The notes beneath the pieces are model-generated. The model had not been told where the DNA came from. It saw nothing but the letters and a program-made list of their open reading frames with translations, and made no database searches. From contig OX463780.1 in NCBI GenBank assembly GCA_949825025.1, forward strand, positions 37,614,979 to 37,678,978: DNA of 64,000 bases, written 5' to 3'. Both the position numbers and the translations under genes were made by a program. The DNA comes from Siphlonurus alternatus (taxonomy: Eukaryota; Arthropoda; Insecta; Ephemeroptera; Siphlonuridae). Numbering within the stretch: the stretch's first letter is position 1; each line of letters starts with the position of its first letter. Shown here in pieces: positions 1-12,320 of this stretch.

Positions 1-97
1 CCGGTGGCTGACATGGACTACGGTACTCTGGCTTGCTGGGGTACCAATGCTGTGGGACGACAACATAGTGCGTGCACCTTCCAAGTCGTCGCTGCAG
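1..97 (+). CDS. Side-family receptor, exon A (end of last Ig domain), partial
   Basis: The first exon in the window reads open from base 1 in frame 1 and ends at a strong donor (GCAG|GTAAGT) after 32 codons plus one base (phase 1). The peptide contains DYGTLACWGTNAVG, the F-strand end of an Ig domain with the Tyr-x-Cys-Trp arrangement that I recognise from Sidestep-family proteins, followed by a second Cys and the G-strand FQVVAAG. Upstream exons carrying the signal peptide and the other Ig domains lie outside the window. In Drosophila, Side proteins are neuronal or muscle surface receptors for Beaten path proteins and act in axon guidance and synaptic partner choice. That role is inferred here from family resemblance. 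Which Side paralogue this is cannot be decided from the sequence alone. Confidence 0.85.
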
Positions 98-1443
98 GTA
101 AGTTATTACCTCAGGGTAAAGTTAAGCTAAATTTACATCAGTCAGTTTTGAGAGTGTTACGAATATAACGCATTTTTCATGATTTTACAACCGGCCCGTT
201 GTCGTTTTTACCAGAGTTAACCTCAGCGCAGAGAAACTGAAGACAAGCGGTCATAATGCCATGTAGTTCATTTACAGCAAATCACCAAAATTGGGTCACA
301 TCACCGCGTGTCTCATGGAAATAGTTTGATAGTTTGGAAATGTTTGATTAACTTGATGACCAATATTATGCAAACAGATTTTTTATTTTTGTCATCAAGG
401 ATGACAATAAGAGCCCAATTAAACAACCTATCAGCTTTGAATTATATTACTCAAACAATTTCAATTAAAGCTTTTCATTGGCTGACAAAAAACGATGAAA
501 TCAATAAAAAATCTCGTTAATTATTCACATGAATAACAATTTAATAATTTTAATGTGCATTAGTAGGTAAAAACGTAAAAATAAAATATTACCGCGCTCC
601 CGTAGATTCATAAAAAGTATTACAAAAATTATTATATTGAAAGAAAATTTCTATTGTACTTTTAACTTTGCCGGTGTCCGATGTAATCCTATTTTTGCAA
701 GCAAAAATTATTTACTAAAAATCATATTGTTTTAAGTATTTTTTATAACAATTTACAAAAGTGATAATGAAACATAGAATAACACTACTATAATTGTGTA
801 TAAAAGTCATTCAAATGTCAAATATATATACTATTAAATAAATCAATTTATTTTTATTTTTTTCAAACCTCAAAATTCTCAACATATTATATATTACTAC
901 ACAAAATCTGTATTATATTAAAATTAATTGAGTGAATTAAAAATACTTCCCCCTTGTTAAAAAATAATCACACAATTTGACCACAAAGTACTCTGAATAA
1001 TAACAATGGATATTTTCACATCGCTGCCTCTACAGCTCTTTTTTTTAACAGCTACATTTGACACGAATTTACAGTCAGCCCATCGTCAGTCTTACCAGAG
1101 ATTTGCTGTTGCATTTTAGACCGCAAATACATCCAATATTCATCATGCATTGTATCAATTTAGTGCGCGTCACTGAACAATAATTATACACGCATAAGCA
1201 CATCAAAATAAATTTAAAACATTTGTTATATTATTATTTTATAACAGCGGATGATTTTAAAAACAATGTTAAAACCAAGCAGTAGTAATATTTATTATTT
1301 TGTATAAATATAGAATTATTTTAAATATTTTAAATTATTCAAAAAAACGTAAAATTTCAACAAAATGAATTATTTAAAAACATGATAAATATCACAGCAT
1401 ATACAATAAACATTAGTAATTATATACATTAATAATATGAAAA
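98..1443. other. Intron 1, 5' part
   Basis: AT-rich sequence starting with the donor GTAAGT. I see no exon, repeat family or conserved motif in it. Confidence 0.7.
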
Positions 1444-2251
1444 TTATATTATATTAAAAGCACTAAATCTCTGATTTGAAATGCATGGTCAAGAATCTTT
1501 GAGGGGCCCCACCCGTCATTTTCAAAATCCAAAAATTCCCAAAAATTCCCGGGGGGTATTTCCAAAATTCCCGAAATTTCAAAAATTTCCGAAAAATGAC
1601 GTTTTGACCCCAAAAACGGCTTTAGGTAACATGCGCTACCCCTACTTTTTGCCTTCAAAGATGGCGTACGGCGCACCGTTCGCCCGCCATAAGCGATAAT
1701 GTTAATTTTTTTAAAAAAACACCGGTAAGCGGTTTTGAGAGTTAGAGCTTAGGTCCCAATGGGCGAAATGTAGCCCGGGACGTAAACTTTTATATGGGAG
1801 GTGTTATTTTTGAATTTTTGCCCCAAAAATTTTTTATCGCTGTTTTAGTGTTTTTTTTGAAAAAAATCGCCGTTTTTGCGGTTTTTGCCAAAAAAGTCAT
1901 TTAAAGTTGGAAACTGAAACTTTTTTCAGTCGAATCGTTTAGAAGACTGTGTCGGGCATCTTTTAGCTTCATGTGAGCTCCCTCCTATCTGTTTTGGTTC
2001 CGCGGCTGCGGGCCCCGGAAGTTTGGGACCTCGAAAAAAAGGTGTTTTACGGCCCTTGCCTTAAATCATTAGATTGAAGAGCTATGGCGAAGGTTTCCAC
2101 GGCAAAAGTGTGTCCCGACAGACGACGCAGCTTCGCCAAATATAAACATGGCACCTCCAAAGCATACTTACCGTGCTATGGCCAGATCTGTACAGTATGA
2201 CACCCGAAACCCCTAGGGGTGCAACTTTTATTTTTGGACCCCATAAAAGGT

Positions 2252-2264
2252 GCCCCGAAGGGGC
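2252..2264. repeat. GNA-triloop mini-hairpin (GCCCC-GAA-GGGGC)
   Basis: A perfect five-base-pair GC stem closes a GAA loop through a C-G pair. The same hairpin is kept in copy 2 at 5817-5829. Confidence 0.8.
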
Positions 2265-2865
2265 CCCCGGTTTTTGTATTGGGACTCATCAGGATTCAAA
2301 TTTAACGGGCTATCTGACCAATATCAATTTGGGCCCCTGGGGCCCTTTGGGCTCCCTCCAGAGGGGTAGTTTTCAAAAGCTTTTTTGCAAGCTTCAATCT
2401 GGTGAACCCCCCCAACAGTTTCGGCAATTTTTCGGTTAGGAACAAGTTTAAGACCTTTTCTGAAAGCTTTTGGCAAGTCCTAACTTTTCTTCGGCTCGAT
2501 TTTTCGATTTTCAAAAAAGTAAAAAAATCGCATGGGAACATAGGGTTTACGCATGCTAAAAATTGACCACTTTCCCCCTCGAATAACTTTTGAGCACACC
2601 TGAAATCGAAAATTCCGCGCAGTATGAAAGTTGCCCACACTCTTTTTCTTTCAGAAACTTTTTTCAAATCGATGCCAACTATGAGAATTAGCCCAGGCAA
2701 GCGGGAAATGCAAAACAACCTCCTCCCATAAGGATAACATAAGAAACGCATCCTTTTCCTTAATAACTTTTTTTTACGCTATTGACATGGTGTTTTTTCG
2801 TCGAATCCTGTTAAAACTAAGCGTCTCACGTCTAAAAATATGCGTTTCAAGAATGTGGGTCCCAC

Positions 2866-2882
2866 GGGGCCCGCAGGGCTCC
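2866..2882. repeat. GNA-triloop mini-hairpin (GCA loop)
   Basis: A seven-pair stem with one G-T wobble (GGGGCCC / GGGCTCC) closes a GCA loop. The equivalent sites in copy 2 are 6432-6448 (perfect 7-bp stem) and 7490-7502 (5-bp stem). Confidence 0.75.
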
Positions 2883-3787
2883 TCCTCGAAAGTACGCGTT
2901 TTGGATCCAATATGGCGGCCGCGCGCAACGTCTCACAACTTTTTTGTGACACTTTATGGACTCTACACCATGTGCCCTTCAATTTGATACCCAACTCGAC
3001 CCCCTGCGACCACCGGAAGTGCGTTTTTTTGAAAACGATAGCCTGGTCTCAAATCCCCATAAGAATAACATGGGGCCATTTGATTAGCATTGCAGGCGGA
3101 TCTGCCGGCCAAAATACCCGTTTTTTACGGGTTGCGCCAAACTCGGGGAAGGAATTTTTTTTCGAGCAAACTCTCGACGGGAGGTTGTAGGGGACCCAAA
3201 ACAATGCCCAAAAACCAAATTTGGGAATTTTCCGGCACATAGGGGGCCCACGCGGCCCGATCGAAGATACGAATTTTTCGATATCCAAAATCCCGATTTC
3301 GGGAAAGTGTTTGTCCCGAAAAATTATTTGTCCAACTTTTCTAGACCAGTTTTTTAAGCCGGACAAGATGCAGTCTTCAGATTTAAGCTGCGACCCATAG
3401 TTCTTGAGATGTTTGGACTTTTATGTTTTTGACAAAAATTTCAGAAGGGGTACCCCTTCTCTCACCGCTTATACATGGGGAAGATAGGGGGAAAAATCGA
3501 AATTGAGTTTTCGATGGTTTCTGACTATATCGACCACGCTGATCACGAATCTGGCCTCGGATTTTACCTATCTCGAAAAACAAGATGGCGGCGGGCGAAA
3601 TACCTATTTTTCGTATATGCACTATATTATGCTGGAATTTCATGCATGATTTCAATCTACAGGTGTTATTAATGGGTAATTAAAATAATAAATTGACTTT
3701 CTATATGTAAAAACATCCCTGGAGATTGAAAATAACCATGCACTATTTAACGCTCAGATCAATATTTTATTTTATATTCAATTTTAA

Positions 3788-3962
3788 GCGAGGCGAGGAA
3801 CGAGCCGAGCTGCGTATGAGTTGGCAATGATATTCATTGCCCGCACTCATCTATCCAAGAATTTTAAGCGAGACGAGGAACGAGCCGAGCTGTATTTGAG
3901 CAGGCCGACACTATCTAATTCCATTGTATGGTTAGGCGAGGTCTCCGAAGGAGCCGAGCTGC
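3788..3962 (+). repeat. Three degenerate tandem motifs in Helitron-like copy 1
   Basis: A GCGAGGCGAGGAACGAGC-type motif ending in CGAGCTG occurs at 3788 and 3868. A diverged form with an internal CTCC-GAA-GGAG hairpin (3943-3953) occurs near 3935. The spacing is about 70-80 bp, and the same trio is found in copy 2 at about 8405, 8486 and 8555. Confidence 0.75.
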
Positions 3963-4902
3963 GTATGAATGGCGGACCCGTGACGAACGCATGTTTTTTA
4001 TTCTTTTTATTCTTACGCGTTGCGAGCCATATAAAACTTCCCTCAACAGTCCAGTTTCATGTAAAATTATGCCAGAAACTCGAATTTAGTACTGTCGGGA
4101 ACCGGAAATGAACGAGGAAGGCGGGAAATTCAAAAAAATAAAGCGGGCGGCAATATTTAAAGCTGCTGGCGATCATTATTGGGTGGGAAACAAGTTCCAT
4201 GCATTTTATATCGCGCGTATGTACCTCGGTTTGAACGGATTCCCGCCAATAATCGAGAGGCCCCGTAATACGCATGACATTACAGCTTGTGCATCTTTGT
4301 TGCCATGGTGACGGGTAAACAAGCATTGTTGGGAACGGCGAGAAAACGTGATTTCAAAATTTCTGAGAATGCCGTTGACGTTCTCAACAGTCATTCGTTC
4401 TCTGACCGCCGACTAGCGAGGTTGACTCAGATTCCAAGACTTGCAAGGTAAAATGTGAATGGCCACTGATTTTATTTTAAATCACTGATTGCTACCAGGT
4501 TCCTTCTGATAAGCCCCAGCCCTTCCGCTTTTCGGTTTCCCGGTTTCATCCGATTAAAAAAGTCCCCCTTCCGAATTCCGCTTTCCCGGTTTCATCCGAT
4601 TAAGAAGTCCCACTTTCTACGTTTTGCTTTGCTGTTGATGACGACTTTGTAACGAATCGTGACAAAAGAAAGTGGACCTACTCGACTCAGAGGTACTGTA
4701 TCTTCGCTTTATTTATTATTTTTTTTTTTACTATTTCTATTTATTTTTTATTTATCTACATTTATTGATGCCAATTTTTTCCCCACATGATTATTTTCAT
4801 TTCCATGACCTTTTTTAAAATCCCTGCAATTTCTTCGAACCCGATGAAACTTTTTTTGGAAAATGATGACTGGCATTGCAAATGATCACTGCACACTGAT
4901 TT

Positions 4903-4934
4903 GGGGCCTTTTCGTAAAGGCCCCCCCGCCCTAG
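4903..4934 (+). repeat. Helitron-like 3' terminal hairpin and CTAG end, copy 1
   Basis: A nine-base-pair stem with a TCGT loop is followed by CCCGCCCTAG. Copy 2 has the same structure at 9509-9540 with a T-to-G-type change that leaves a wobble pair. Confidence 0.8.
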
Positions 4935-5000
4935 TTATATTATATTAAAAGCACTAAATCTCTGATTTGAAATGCATGGTCAAGAATCTTTGAGGGGCCC

Positions 5001-5074
5001 GGAGGGCCCTCCGCGGGGCCCGCAGGGCCCCGCCGCGCCCGCAGGGCGCGTCCCGGGTGGGACCCGAAGGGCCC
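5001..5074. repeat. 74-bp GC block of consecutive mini-hairpins
   Basis: The block is present in copy 2 and absent from copy 1, and is bounded by GGCCC direct repeats at 4996-5000 and 5070-5074. With its left border it contains consecutive stems closed on GNA loops: GGGCCC-GGA-GGGCCC, GGGGCCC-GCA-GGGCCCC and CGCGCCC-GCA-GGGCGCG. A weaker GGGACCC-GAA-GGGCCC closes the run. Confidence 0.85.
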
Positions 5075-6281
5075 CACCCGTCATTTTTAAAATCCAAAAA
5101 TTCCCGAAAATTCCCGGGGGGTATTTCCAAAATTCCCGAAATTTCAAAAATTTCCGAAAAATGACGTTTTGACCCCAAAAACGGCTTTAGGTAACATGCG
5201 CTACCCCTACTTTTTGCCTTCAAAGATGGCGTCCGGCGCACCGTTCGCCCGCCATAAGCGATAATGTTAATTTTTTTAAAAAACCACCGGTAAGCGGTTT
5301 TGAGAGTTAGAGCTTAGGTCCCAATGGGCGAAATGTAGCCCGGGACGTAAACTTTTATATGGGAGGTGTTATTTTTGAATTTTTGCCCCAAAAATTTTTT
5401 ATGGCCGTTTTAGTGTTTTTTTCAAAAAAAATCGCCGTTTTTGCGGTTTTTGCCGAAAAAGTCATTTAAAGTTGGAAACTCAAACTTTTTTCAGTCGAAT
5501 CGTTTAGAAGACTGTGTCGGGCATCTTTTAGCTTCATGTGAGCTCCCTCCTATCTGTTTTGGTTCCGCGGCTGCGGGCCCCGGAAGTTTGGGACCTCGAA
5601 AAAAAGGTGTTTTACGGCCTTTGCCTTAAATCATTAGATTGAAGAGCTATGGCGAAGGTTTCCACGGCAAAAGTGTGTCCCGACAGACGACGCAGCTTCG
5701 CCAAATACAAACATGGCACCTCCGAAGCATACTTACCGTGCTATGGCCAGATCTGTACAGTATGACACCCGAAACCCCTAGGGGTGCAACTTTTATTTTT
5801 GGACCCCATAAAAGGTGCCCCGAAGGGGCCCCCGGTTTTTGTATTGGAATCCATCAGGATTCAAATTTAACGGGCTATCTGACCAATATCAATTTGGGCC
5901 CCTGGGGCCCCTTGGGCTCCCTCCAGAGGGGTAGTTTTCAAAAGCTTTTTTGCAAGCTTCAATCTGGTGAACCCCACCAACAGTTTCGGCAATTTTTCGG
6001 TTAGGAACGAGTTTAAGACCTTTTCTGAAAGCTTTTGGCAAGTCCTAACTTTTCTTCGGCTCGATTTTTCAATTTTCAAAAAAGTCAAAAAATCGCATGG
6101 GAACATAGGGTTTACGCATGCTAAAAATCGACCACTTTCCCCCTCGAATAACTTTTGAGCACACCTGAAATCGAAAATTCCGCGCAGTATGAAAGTTGCC
6201 CACACTCTTTTTCTTTCAGAAACTTTTTTCAAATCGATGCCAACTATGAGGGTTGGCCCAGGCAAGCGGGAAATGCAAAAC

Positions 6282-7337
6282 AACCTCCTCCCATAAGGAT
6301 AACATTGGAAACGCATCCTTTTCCCGAATAACTTTTTTTTTACGGTATTGACATGGTGTTTTTTCGTCGAACCCTGTTAAAACTAAGCTTCTCACGCCTA
6401 AAAATATGCGTTTCAAGAATGTGGGTCTTACGGGGCCCGCAGGGCCCCCCCTTCAAAGTACGCGTTTTGGATCCAATATGGCGGCCGCGCGCAACGTCTC
6501 ACAACTTTGTTCTGACACTTTATGGACTCTACACCATGTGCCCTTCAATTTGATACCCGACTCGACCCCCTGCGACCACCGAAAGTGCGTTTTTTCGAAA
6601 ACGAAAGTTGGGTCTCAAATCCCCATAAGAATAACATGGGGCCATTTGATTAGCATTGCGGGCGGATCTGCCGGCCAAAATACCTGTTTTTTACGGGTTG
6701 CGCCAAACTCAGGGAAGGAATTTTTTTTCGAGCAAACTCTCGACGGGAGGTTGTAGGGGACCCAAAACAATGCCCAAAAACCAATTTTGGGATTTTTCCG
6801 GCACATAGGGGGCCCACGCGGCCCGATCGAAGATATGAATTTTTCGATATCCAAAATCCCGATTTCGGTAAAGTGTTTGTCCCGAAAATTTTTTTGTCCA
6901 AATTTTCTAGACCAGTTTTTTGAGCCGGACAAGATGCAGTCTTCAGATTTAAGCTGCGACCCATAGTTCTCGAGATTTTTGGACTTTTATGTTTTTGACA
7001 AAAATTTCAGAAGGGGTACCCCTTCTCTCACCGCTTATACATGGGGAAGATAGGGGGAAAAATCGAAATTGAGTTTTCGACGGTTTCTGACTATATCAAG
7101 CACGCTGATCACGAATCTGGCCTCGGATTTTGCATATCTCGAAAAACAAGATGGCGGCGGGCGAAATACCTATTTTTCGTATATGCACTATATTATGCTC
7201 AATTTCATGCATTTTTTCAATGTACAGGTGTTATTTATGGGTAATTAAAATAAAAAATTGACTTTCTATAGGTAAAAACATCCCTGGAGTTCAAAAATGA
7301 CCATTATTTAACGATAAGAACAATACTTTAATTGATA
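6282..7337 (+). repeat. Internal tandem duplication, first unit
   Basis: The segment starting AACCTCCTCC and running through the conserved interior to AATTGATA is followed at once by a second unit from 7338 to about 8395. Copy 1 has this segment only once. Confidence 0.85.
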
Positions 7338-8395
7338 AACCTCCTCCAATAAGGATAACATAGGAAACGCATCCTTTTCCCGAATAACTTTTTTTTTACG
7401 TTATTGACATGGTGTTTTTTCGTCGAATCCTGTTAAAACTAAGCGTCCCACGCCTAAAAATATGCGTTTCAAGAATGTGGGTCCCACAAGGCCCGCAGGG
7501 CCCCTCCTCAAATGTACGCGTTTTGGATCCAAAATGGCGGCCGAGCGCAACGTCCCACAACTTTGTAATGACACTTTATGGACTCTACACCATGTGCCCT
7601 TCAATTTGATACCCGACTCGACCCCCTGCAACTACCGGAAGTGCGTTTTTTCGAAAACGAAAGTTGGGTCTCAAATCCCCATAAGAATAACATGGGGCCA
7701 TTTGATTAGCATTGCGGGCGGATCTGCCGGCCAAAATACCCGTTTATTACGGGTTGCGCCAAATTCGGGGAAGAATTTTTTTTTTCGAGCAAACTCTCGA
7801 TGGGAGGTTGTAGGGGACCCAAAACAATGCCCAAAAACCAATTTTGGGAATTTTCCGGCACATAGGGGGTCCACGCGGCCCGATCCAAGATACGAATTTT
7901 TCGATGTCCAAAATCGCGATTTCGGGAAAGTGTTTGTCCCGAAAAATTTTTTGTCCAATTTTTCTAAACCAGTTTTTTGAGCCGGACAAGATGCAGTCTT
8001 CAGATTTAAGCTGCAACCCATAGTTCTCGAGATTTTTGGACTTTTATGTTTTTGACAAAAATTTCAGAGGGGGTACCCCTTCTCTCACCGCTTATACATG
8101 GGGAAGATAGGGGGAAAAATCGAAATTGAGTTTTCAACGGTTTCTGACTATATCGACCACGCTGATCATGAATCTGGCCTCGGATTTCGCCTATTTTGAA
8201 AAACAAGATAACGGCGGGTGAAATACCTATTTTTCGTATATGCACTATATTATGCTGGGAATTCATGCATGATTTCAATGTACAGGTGTTATTTATGGGT
8301 AATTAAAATAATAAATTGACTTTCTATACGTAAAAACATCCCTGGAGTTTGGAAATGACCATTATTCAACGAAAAGAACAACACTTTAATTGATA
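7338..8395 (+). repeat. Internal tandem duplication, second unit
   Basis: This matches 6282-7337 nearly base for base, with scattered substitutions. The unit then continues into the same 3' part as copy 1 (the CGAGCTG motif trio). Confidence 0.85.
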
Positions 8396-9540
8396 TTCAA
8401 TGTTAAGCGAGGCGAGGAACGAGCCGAGCTGCGTATGAGTTGGCAATGTTATTCATTGCCCGCACGCATCCATCCAAGAATTTTAAGCGAGGCGAGGAAC
8501 GAGCCGAGCTGTATTTCGAAAGGCCAACACTATCTTATTCCATTGTATGGTTAGGCGAGGTCTCCGAAGGAGCCGAGCTGCGTATGAATGGCGGACCCGT
8601 GACGAACGCATGTTTTTTATTCTTACGCGTTGCGAGCCATATCAATCTCCCCTCTACAGTCCAGTATCATGTAAAATTATGCCATAAACTCGAATTTAGT
8701 ACTTTCGAGAACTGGAAATGAACGGAGAAGGTGGAAAATTAAAAAAAAAAAAAAAGCGGGCGGAATTATTTAAATCTGCTGGTGATCATTATTGGGTGGG
8801 AAACACGTTTCATGCATATATTATATAGCACGTGCACCGCGGTTTGAACGGATTGCCACCAATAATCGAGCAGCCCCGTAATGCGCATGACGTCACAGCT
8901 TGTGGATCGTCGTTGCCATGGCAACGGGTAAACAAGCTTTGTTGGGAACGGCGAGAGGACGTGATTTCAAAATTTCTGAGAATGTCGTTGACATTCTCAA
9001 CAGTCATTCGTTCTCTGACCGCCGACTAGCGAGGTTGACTCAGATACCAAGACTTGTAAGGTAAAATGTGAATGGTTACTGAATTTATTTTAAATCTCTG
9101 TCCGCTACCAGGTTCCATCTGATAAGCCCTCTTCCGCTTTTCGGTTTTCCGGTTTCATCCGATTAAAAAGTCCCCCTTCCGAATCCCGCTTTCCCGGTTT
9201 CATCCGATTAAGGAGCCCCACCTTCTACGATTCGCTTTGCTGTTGCTGACGACTTTGTAATAAATGGTGACAAAAGAAAGTGGACCCACTCGACTCAGAG
9301 GTGCTGTATCTTCGCTTATTTATTATTTTTTATTACTAATTTTATTTATTTTTCATTTCTGTACATTTTTTGATGCAAATATTTTTCACAACATGATTAT
9401 TATCAAATCCAAGCCCCCTATTAAAACCCCTGCAATTCCTTCGAACCCGTTGAAACTTTTTTTGAAAAATTAAGACTGGCATTGCAAGTGATCACTGCAC
9501 ACTGATTTGGGGCCTTTTCGTGAAGGCCCCCCCGCCCTAG

Positions 9541-12320
9541 TAACAACATATTAACTAGATTAGCCAAGTTCAATGTGATTCTTTTATTCATGTAATTCGA
9601 ATAATAAAATTAATTGAACTCATTAAAAATACACTATACTATATAATTAACCACCTTATTTATCGGTGGTATTTCATGCACTTTTCATACTCCTTTCAAG
9701 GGTGGATCGTCAGGCACACTGTGCAAATGGTCCGGCTCTGGTCTTTCTCGGCCGCCCTTCATCGTCATCTACATGTACACACCATCTGATACAGACAGTA
9801 GTTAGTACATAATTATCATATAGGTTATATTCTTAAAATATAGATTTCTTCAATTTGAAAAAAAAAAGGATTATCGCTTTGCATTTATAATCTTTAATTT
9901 TATAACAAGAAATCGTATGAGAAAATTCTTCTCTCCTTTATTATTGGTTCCAATTTCTATTTCTAAACTTGATTCTATTCTTGGTATTCTTCTATACGAT
10001 CTCTTTTCCTTTCAACCATCATGATTCAATCAAAACTTTTATTTCATTTGTTACATCAATGTATAAAAATCTTATCTTTCTTACGTCCCAGCTCCCTTTA
10101 TACACTATAAAAAATATCATACTTATACATTCACTTGTAATTAGAAATAAAACCTAAAATTTCATCATGCAGTACGCATTGATTTTTAATTTAAAAGTTT
10201 AATAATGAAAAAAAAAATAATTAATTTAACTACAAGCGTGAGAAATAATAATTTTTAAATTAAATTTTGTTAAAAAAAATCTGATTTTTTTTACAGTGTA
10301 TATCGTTGTCACTAGAATGATTTCTTATTCCTTCTTGTTCGATTTTACAATTTCCCGGTCTCTTGCACTTACCCCGGCAAGTGATGAGCAGCTTGGAATT
10401 TCTCCTCCTAATTGATTACAATGAGAAGGAGCGAGATGTTCACTCAATATCTTATTCATGATTTCAGGAAAAAAGAAAGATGTATAAAAAAAAAAGAACG
10501 AAGTAAAAAAAAATAATTTATTCTTCTTGAAAACTTTTGTGATCGTTGAAAGATGCTATTAGCATTTTATTTCTCTTAAACTGATCGTCATGCTAAAACT
10601 TTCAGATTCATTATTTTATTATTATTCTATTATTTTTTATTCATGAACTTGTATTATTTATGCAATTTTATATTGCATTGGAATAGACAACTTTTATATA
10701 TAATATAATACATATTTAATTATATGGAGAGGAAAAAATTCATGCAAGCTTTAGGAAATAGACGTAATAATATTTTATAATTTTATATAGGTCAAACCCG
10801 TGAACACAATAATATAATATGTGTGCTGTAGGGTTTCATTTTTACGTTAATTATAAACACGTATACTTCAATTATTCTATTTTTTATTTACCATTCGCTG
10901 TATGGTTTCATCATAAAAAATAATAAAAAAATGTAAAACTATTTAAATTCAATTTTTATTATATCTGACTTCATTATTTTAATATTTTTTATAGTTGTAT
11001 TTTTAATTAAATTTTAATTATAATAGAACAAATAGGACAATGCAGTCTAATTAAAAGTTTATTGAACAATACCTTCTGTCAATTAACCTTATCAAAGTTT
11101 AATGCAAGCTAATAAAGCTACATAATGAATTTATTTTTTTTGATAAAGGTGTCCTTGCTGACTGAGGTTTCCCACGGTTCCCTCAGTCACTCCTGAATAG
11201 TTAAATATGGAGGCCGCTCTACCTAATTCTTAACATAAGCTTCCTATTATAGGAAAACATAAATCATGGAATATTTCTAGGTAAATTTTAAAACTTTATC
11301 TTTATAGGATGCTTTTTTAAAATATTATTTTTTTTTTTTTTAGTTAAAAAAATACATTAAAATACTGAAACTACAAAATTAATAATTAGATAATTACTTA
11401 GAAGTTATGAAACATACTTCAAAATATTTCACATACATTACTTTTACATTATCCATTACAATATACACATTGTTTTAACAACACGACTGACGTATAGTAT
11501 GTTCTACTATTAAAACTAAAAAAGTGTACCCCTTTTTGTATGTGTTACAACATACTATTAAAGAATAAACATTTTTGTGTTAGATAGTAGTTCTCTATGG
11601 TATGTGGCTGCCATGTAGTTAGGTTGGTTTAGCGGAGCATATTAACCATACAGCAGGCAGGGCGCGTCATTCACGCGACACATTGTCCAGTACCAAGCAG
11701 TATTTGTCTCCAGGGAAGCTTGTAATGTAACCTGTATGTGCACATTAAATATGAAGCCAGCAACAAAAACAACAACATTATACACTATATACCATACCAT
11801 CTACTATAATATAGGAATGACCAAAAAGCAATCACGCCATTATAAAATAACGTAATAAATATTAAATTTTAAAATGTGCTTTAAAAATTAATGAACTGAA
11901 TTTTATAGCTCAATAGAGATTTATTTTTTATTCAGTCATAAATATCTTTATTATCTATTAAAAATAAAAGTTTTATAATTTTTTTTGGTATCTAGCCAAC
12001 ATTTTTTTGTTTTTACGCTGATTTTTTTTTTAACTCAGCTTTATTGAATAATTCAATTGGTGATTTGTTTACTGTTTTCATGTAATTATATATATATGTA
12101 TTATATATTTTTAAAATTTTGCTTGATATATAAATTTTCCAGTGAGGACAATATTTACTATACTACCTAAAATTTATAGTACCTACAGCAATGTTATCAG
12201 TACTATATGAAATTGACAAAATATATCAATAGTTTATATTTTTGTCCATCCTATATTTATATAATATATATATTATTATGGTGCTGTTAAATTAATCTTG
12301 GTGTCCGTTTAATGTTGCAG
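9541..12320. other. Intron 1, 3' part
   Basis: AT-rich with poly(A) and poly(T) runs. It ends in a T-rich tract and the acceptor ATGTTGCAG at 12320. I recognise no coding exon or repeat family. Confidence 0.65.

Larger units (their letters stand above)
1444..4934 (+). mobile_element. Helitron-like non-autonomous element, copy 1
   Basis: This 3,491-bp unit ends in a GC hairpin at 4903-4924 (GGGGCCTTT, loop TCGT, AAAGGCCCC), followed by exactly ten bases ending in CTAG and then a host T. That is the layout of a canonical Helitron 3' end. A TC-starting 5' end (TCTCTGATTTG) sits at 1468, after an A, as expected for A^T insertion. However, the 24 bases before it (1444-1467) are also shared with copy 2, so the true 5' limit is uncertain. 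I find no Rep/helicase reading frame. Short open frames of up to about 150 codons occur on both strands but look non-coding, because most differences I see between the two copies change amino acids. The unit lies in sense orientation in intron 1. Confidence 0.7.
4935..9540 (+). mobile_element. Helitron-like non-autonomous element, copy 2 (internally duplicated)
   Basis: A second copy starts directly after the CTAG of copy 1 with the same TTATATTATATT lead-in, in the same orientation, and ends in its own hairpin plus CTAG followed by T at 9541. At 4,606 bp it is longer than copy 1 because of two changes: a 74-bp GC-rich block at 5001-5074, and a tandem duplication of about 1,056 bp (6282-7337 repeated from 7338). 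Apart from these, the copies are very similar throughout, so the pair is young. No transposase frame is seen. Confidence 0.7.

Noticed and set aside
2302..2751. 149-codon minus-strand frame conserved in length in both Helitron-like copies (also 5867-6316)
   Set aside because: Most differences between the copies that I can see change amino acids, frames are open on both strands, and no domain is recognisable. It is probably a by-product of copy similarity.
7462..7980. 172-codon plus-strand frame
   Set aside because: It lies in the duplicated interior of the Helitron-like element and overlaps several minus-strand frames. The equivalent frames in the other units stop at 116 codons.
11159..11189. 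Nine-base stem TGACTGAGG/CCTCAGTCA with a 13-nt loop
   Set aside because: Stems of this length with free loop size are expected by chance in a window this long.
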